Part shown: positions 60,941 to 64,000 of the stretch, piece by piece
Position numbering within the stretch: position 1 is the stretch's first letter
Layout: every line of letters starts with the position of its first letter
Source: Streptomyces capitiformicae
GTDB taxonomy: Bacteria; Actinomycetota; Actinomycetes; Streptomycetales; Streptomycetaceae
Reading direction: 5' to 3'
Length of the DNA: 64,000 nucleotides
Assembly: GCF_002214185.1 (NCBI RefSeq)
Contig: NZ_CP022161.1
Location: 806,001-870,000, forward strand
Notes under the pieces: generated by a model
The model's database searches: none
The model's input: only the letters and a program-made list of their open reading frames with translations
What the model was told of the DNA's origin: nothing
Translations under genes and position numbers: made by a program

Positions 60941-61045
60941 ACTGTCAGTCACCGCAGCTATGTTGGTGGTACCAAACATGGCGCGGCCCCGGTGGTGGTG
61001 GTGCACCGGCCGGGGCCACTTCGGAGACTGCGAAGGAGTCCCCGC

Positions 61046-62149
61046 ATGGCAACTGTACAAAGCCTTGCTCGCTCGGCACGGGCCGACGCTAGGTTCCGGC
61101 AGCGCGTCAAAGAGCGAGGTGGCGAGGTATTGGAACCGAGTTGGCTTGGCAGCGACAAGCCACACCGGGCGCGGTGCGCCGCCGGTCATGAATGCACGCC
61201 CCGCCCATCATGGGTGCAGCAGGGAGGGCATATTTGTCGTGTCTGCTCGGGCCGTGACCCGCAGACGGCTGAGGCGAAGTTCCGGGCGCGGCTCGCGGAC
61301 CTGGGTGCGACTCTCCTTGAACCGAAATGGCTCGGCAACCACAAACCACATCGGATGCGGTGTTCAGCCGGTCACGAGTGCGCGCCTCGTCCCGCAGGCG
61401 TGATGCAAGGGCAGGGCATCTGTCGCAGGTGTGTGGGCTGTGATCCGCAGGCTGCTTGGGACGCGTTCCGTGCGCGCGTCACCGGGCTCGGTGGCGAGGT
61501 ACTTGAACCGGAATGGCTCGGGAAAGACGTGCCGCACCGGGTGCGGTGCTCGGCAGGACACGCGAGTAGCCCGCGGCCGAACAACACGCGGCGGTGGGGC
61601 ATCTGCGCCACGTGCGCGGGCAATGTCCCGGAGGTTGCCGAGGCGGCGTTCCGTGCGCGACTCAAAGAACTCGGTGCGACCTTGCTCGAACGCGAGTGGC
61701 TCGGATCCGACACGCCGCACCGTGTGCGATGCCGAAACGGGCACGATTGCACGCCTCGCCCTCACGGTGTGGGGCAAGGGCAGGGCATCTGCTGGGCATG
61801 CAGGGGGCGTCGGCCGAATGTGTTCTACGTCGTCGCCGACGAGATCAACGGTGTCGTGAAGTTTGGTATCACGTCTGGCGATCCGCGCCCCCGGCTCGGC
61901 GACCACTCACGCGATGGCTTCGACTGTGTCATACGCCTGGTCGAGGGCCTGCCCGGCGACGTGGCGCTGCGGCTGGAGAAGACCATTCTTGCCGCGCTTA
62001 GGGATGCTCGTGAGGCGCCCGTTCGTGGCCGCGAATACTTTCCCGCGCGGGTACTCCCGCTGATTACCGACTTGGTCGACGGGTGGACGAAGACGACCCC
62101 GACGCCAGTCAGCAAGCCAGTGCAACTCTCCCTCAACATCGCTGCATAG
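61046..62149 (+). CDS. Protein with four zinc repeats and a GIY-YIG-like C-terminal domain
   Basis: A 367-residue protein from ATG 61046, with GAAGGAG upstream. Residues about 15 to 255 are four repeats of about 60 residues: FRARxxxLGATLLEPxWLG, PHRxRCxxGHxCxPRP, then GxICxxCxG, each able to bind one zinc (repeat 3 has lost one Cys, GHASS). Residues 258-300 read NVFYVVADEINGVVKFGITS followed by GDPRPRLGDHSRDGF, the opening of a GIY-YIG/T5orf172-type nuclease fold with the usual Arg. It may be a DNA-cutting protein with a long zinc-finger reader, as in homing nucleases. A strong terminator follows. Confidence 0.75.
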   Translation: MATVQSLARSARADARFRQRVKERGGEVLEPSWLGSDKPHRARCAAGHECTPRPSWVQQGGHICRVCSGRDPQTAEAKFRARLADLGATLLEPKWLGNHKPHRMRCSAGHECAPRPAGVMQGQGICRRCVGCDPQAAWDAFRARVTGLGGEVLEPEWLGKDVPHRVRCSAGHASSPRPNNTRRWGICATCAGNVPEVAEAAFRARLKELGATLLEREWLGSDTPHRVRCRNGHDCTPRPHGVGQGQGICWACRGRRPNVFYVVADEINGVVKFGITSGDPRPRLGDHSRDGFDCVIRLVEGLPGDVALRLEKTILAALRDAREAPVRGREYFPARVLPLITDLVDGWTKTTPTPVSKPVQLSLNIAA

Positions 62150-62157
62150 GGCAGCAG

Positions 62158-62191
62158 AAAGCGCCCCCAGCCATGCGGCTGGGGGCGCTTT
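62158..62191. terminator. Strong bidirectional terminator
   Basis: A perfect 15-bp stem (62158-62172 with 62177-62191; arm AAAGCGCCCCCAGCC, loop ATGC) ends in a T-run on one strand and an A-run on the other, between convergent genes. It closes the rightward phage operon and the leftward repressor gene. Confidence 0.95.
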
Positions 62192-62203
62192 TGGCGTGTT
62201 GCC

Positions 62204-62965
62204 TCACTCGGGTCGCCGACTGTACTTGGCGATCGTCGCCTGATTCGTCGACGGGTCTTGGAGGCGGAGCTCCCAGGGCCCGGTGTTGACGTCCATGTCC
62301 TTGCCGAAGCCGATCCACTTGCCGGCCATGCGGGTACCCGTCGGCTCGACGAGCATCTGAATGGCGCCGTGGTAGCGGGCGCCTCGGTAGTAGCCGTCGG
62401 TCGCAGTCTGCTCGACCCACGTGCCGGTGACGACGCTGCCGTCCACTGTGAGGTCCATGGTGAGCGGAGAGTCGGGGTTCGATGAGGCGCCAGGCAGGGA
62501 TCGGACGGTGAGCCGGTTGCCGTGCTGGAGCAGCAGCACGTAGTGCACCCCCGCGAAGGTGGCGTCCCGGCCGCTGGAGAAGTACTCGTACTTGGAGAGC
62601 CAGACGCCCGAGTAGTTGGCGCGCGGTGAGGTCTGTGGCGTGGGGCCAGGGCCAGGTGCGGCGACACCTTCGGGGGATGGGTGGACGTCGTGCCCGCCCG
62701 CTCCGTCGTCGGCCACGCGCGCCATGACTGGCGAGTTGAAGCCGAGGGAGTCGATCGGCATGCCGGTGACTACCTCAAGAGCGCGGGCGTAGCGGGCACT
62801 TGGTGCGGCGATGGCTCCAGACTCCCATCGCTGCACGAGCCGCTTGCTTGCGTCGATCCGATCACCAGCGCGCACTCCGGCTTCCCGAAGTGCCCTGGCG
62901 AAGTCATCCTGGCTCAGCATCATGGAGATGCGTACTGCCCGGAGCGTGGCGTTTGGTTCGGTCAT
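62204..62965 (-). CDS. HTH protein with a C-terminal beta-rich domain (repressor candidate)
   Basis: A 253-residue protein from ATG 62965. Residues about 8-85 are an XRE-like helix-turn-helix (LRAVRISMMLSQDDFARAL, ASKRLVQRWESGAIAAPSAR). After a Pro-rich linker (about 95-115) comes a beta-rich domain (SGVWLSKYEYFSSGRD, YVLLLQHGNRLTVRSL, DLTVDGSVVTGTWVEQT) with lipocalin-like spacing, ending KYSRRPE. It is divergent from the window-end genes, and three operator copies lie just upstream, so it is a good candidate for the lysogeny repressor or an immunity protein. Confidence 0.7.
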   Translation of the reverse strand: MTEPNATLRAVRISMMLSQDDFARALREAGVRAGDRIDASKRLVQRWESGAIAAPSARYARALEVVTGMPIDSLGFNSPVMARVADDGAGGHDVHPSPEGVAAPGPGPTPQTSPRANYSGVWLSKYEYFSSGRDATFAGVHYVLLLQHGNRLTVRSLPGASSNPDSPLTMDLTVDGSVVTGTWVEQTATDGYYRGARYHGAIQMLVEPTGTRMAGKWIGFGKDMDVNTGPWELRLQDPSTNQATIAKYSRRPE

Positions 62966-62985
62966 GTTCTATACGGTAGCCGCTA

Positions 62986-63064
62986 TGACGCCGGAATGCC
63001 GCCCTTAATGACGCCAGGATGTCGCCTCGGGTGTCGTCGCGGAGAGTGACGCCGAGATGTCACC
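62986..63064. promoter_or_regulatory. Three operator copies upstream of the phage repressor gene
   Basis: TGACGCCGGAATGCCGCC (62986-63003), TGACGCCAGGATGTCGCC (63009-63026) and TGACGCCGAGATGTCACC (63047-63064) share TGACGCCnGnATGnCnCC. Spacings are 23 and 38 bp. They lie in the 122-bp gap between the repressor-like gene and a small HTH gene. Confidence 0.7.
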
Positions 63065-63087
63065 TTGTGGGCATGGATGAATCCCCG

Positions 63088-63333
63088 TCATCGCCCCTTG
63101 GCGATCTGCTCCGCTCGGGAGCCGGACATGCCGAGCATCTCGCCGACCTCGCGCCACGGTCGGCCTTCCTTGAGTTCGTTGACCGCATCCTTTTCGAGGT
63201 CCCTGCCGGTGCGTTCGCCGGCAGCCACGACCTCGCGGAACTCTCGGATTGCGTGGAAGCGCTCTACGGGATTAGTGATCTGCGCGAGCCGTCCCGTCTC
63301 GGACTCGATGGCGGAGGTGAGCGCTTCTGTCAT
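63088..63333 (-). CDS. Small HTH phage protein
   Basis: An 81-residue protein from ATG 63333. The second half PWREVGEMLGMSGSRAEQIA is a helix-turn-helix; the first half is an amphipathic helix (NPVERFHAIREFREVVAAG). Same strand as the repressor-like gene, with the operator repeats between them. A short non-coding gap 63334-63566 separates it from the next gene; it holds a TTGACA but no clear matching -10. Confidence 0.65.
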   Translation of the reverse strand: MTEALTSAIESETGRLAQITNPVERFHAIREFREVVAAGERTGRDLEKDAVNELKEGRPWREVGEMLGMSGSRAEQIAKGR

Positions 63334-63566
63334 GCGCGTAGCGTATGGGCCGTTCGCCGCAACTTCAAGACTCCTCTTGACAGTGCGGTGTGCCCGAGTG
63401 CAGGCTGTACTTCAGCGGCTCCAAGGCCCCCCTTGAAGTCGTCACCGCTGTCCACTCTCACCAGGCTTTGCCTGCGGGCAGCAACACAACAGAAAACGGG
63501 CCGGACACCGCAACTCTCACATCGCGGGCCGGCCCTCACCACGAGGAAGCTCTGAAAGGTCGCCTC

Positions 63567-64000
63567 ATGGATAAGCAGCAGTCTACCCAGGCTGTCCTGG
63601 GTACCGTCACGCCCTTCCCGGCGATCGCGCCGGGCCATCACCTCGCCCCGGTGGCGATCGGAGCCCCCGGCCCCGAGCAGAAGCTGGTGTTCGTGCCGTG
63701 CCCGGATTGGTGTGCGACGAACCACGTCTCTGAGTGGGTGCACTTCCTGGAGGACGTGGACCACACGGGCGACACGCTCGCCGTGCACGTGCACTCGTTC
63801 TTCAACCCCAGCAAGCCCGCCTACACGATGACGGCGGCGGTCGGCTGCGACCCGATGTCGAGCGACCTGCAGATGCGGGCGGCACACATCATCGTGGGCG
63901 ACGAGGGTAGCGTCGACGCCTACCTGACGCCGGAGATGGCGGACGAGGTGGCGGCCGACCTGGAGAAGCTGGCCGCGAAGATCCGTGAGGCCGCCGACAC
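63567..64000 (+). CDS. DUF6907-like protein (cut by window end)
   Basis: One hundred and forty-four codons from ATG 63567 are open to the window edge. The block PCPDWCATNHVSEWVHFLED is the signature I associate with the Streptomyces DUF6907 group, followed by a beta-rich stretch (LAVHVHSFFNPSKPAYTM) and a helical PEMADEVAADLEKLAAKIRE segment. These proteins are frequent in Streptomyces phage and plasmid neighbourhoods; their function is not known. The 3' end is missing. Confidence 0.7.
   Translation, partial: MDKQQSTQAVLGTVTPFPAIAPGHHLAPVAIGAPGPEQKLVFVPCPDWCATNHVSEWVHFLEDVDHTGDTLAVHVHSFFNPSKPAYTMTAAVGCDPMSSDLQMRAAHIIVGDEGSVDAYLTPEMADEVAADLEKLAAKIREAAD

Larger units (their letters stand above)
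39420..64000. mobile_element. Prophage, integration/regulation/replication half
   Basis: From the integrase to the window end nearly every gene is of phage type: integrase, XRE regulators, excisionase-like HTH, YqaJ, RecT, WhiB, C5 methyltransferase, initiator with iterons, DnaB, nucleases, Dam-like methylase. Genes are tightly overlapped and mostly on the plus strand. No terminase, capsid, tail or lysis gene is in view, and no conjugation or plasmid-type Rep/TraB gene, so a temperate phage is favoured over an integrative conjugative element. Confidence 0.85.

Noticed and set aside
63370..63420. A sigma-70-type promoter starting at the TTGACA near 63376
   Set aside because: The best -10-like hexamer is more than 20 bp away, too far for a standard spacer.
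39420..64000. Integrative conjugative element (pSAM2-like AICE) in place of a prophage
   Set aside because: No TraB/SpdB or RepSA-type genes are seen, while YqaJ-RecT, DnaB, DUF5131 and phage methyltransferases are present.

Overview
The window reads as a Streptomyces chromosome. Base composition is high-GC throughout, GTG and TTG starts are common, and genes are chained by 4-base ATGA/GTGA overlaps. Family content fits too: two I36-type secreted inhibitors, an SGNH esterase, an alpha-lytic/streptogrisin-like protease, a WhiB protein, AfsR-like fragments and IS1380/IS5/IS30 remnants. All calls come from reading the sequence and translations; no database search was run.

Layout. (1) 1-7.8 kb: secreted and surface proteins (a cut-off glycosidase-like gene, a lipoprotein, two tandem I36-like inhibitors), a 1299-residue HTH/NTPase/WD40 protein and an NlpC/P60 hydrolase. 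(2) 7.9-12.2 kb: a minus-strand oxidative catabolic block (Gfo/Idh/MocA dehydrogenase, SDR, PhyH-type dioxygenase) opposite a LacI-type regulator. (3) 12.2-19.6 kb: an unusual pathway cluster: CDP-alcohol phosphatidyltransferase, MDR dehydrogenase, a degenerate 6-pyruvoyl-tetrahydropterin-synthase-fold protein, glycosyltransferase, methyltransferase, flippase-like membrane protein, creatininase-family amidohydrolase and a GTP cyclohydrolase II with Met120 where riboflavin-type enzymes have Tyr. (4) 19.7-23.1 kb: an overlapping three-gene saccharopine operon ending in a MITE-like element. (5) 23.3-26.7 kb: serine hydrolase, DHA2 exporter and its TetR regulator with two operators.

(6) 26.7-38.0 kb is an insertion-sequence graveyard. 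It holds a mosaic glycosyltransferase/AfsR pseudogene, two copies of an IS5-like element that each carry a coiled-coil/winged-helix ORF ahead of the transposase, and two decayed IS1380 copies bracketing a secreted esterase and a secreted protease. Fragments of IS30 and IS5 transposases and of a LuxR-type response regulator lie between. (7) 38.1-39.4 kb: an MHS-family transporter that has lost its N-terminus.

(8) 39.4 kb to the end is the integrase/regulation/replication half of a prophage inserted in that transporter gene. In order: tyrosine integrase, divergent HTH regulators over repeated operators, excisionase-like HTH, a long run of overlapping early genes (DUF5131, YqaJ exonuclease, RecT, WhiB, C5-cytosine methyltransferase), a lambda-O-like initiator carrying 33-bp iterons inside its gene, DnaB-type helicase, PD-(D/E)XK and HNH nucleases, Dam-like methylase, unknown small proteins, a GIY-YIG-like protein with four zinc repeats, and a repressor-like HTH protein with three operator copies. 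No capsid, tail or lysis genes appear before the window ends, so the right attachment site must lie beyond it.

The strongest lead for new biology is region 3. A formamidopyrimidine-type GTP cyclohydrolase II lies divergent from a creatininase-family enzyme (a family that includes archaeal deformylases of that product). Around them are a catalytically degenerate pterin-synthase fold and glycosyl-, methyl- and phosphatidyl-transferases, which suggests a GTP-derived metabolite distinct from riboflavin.
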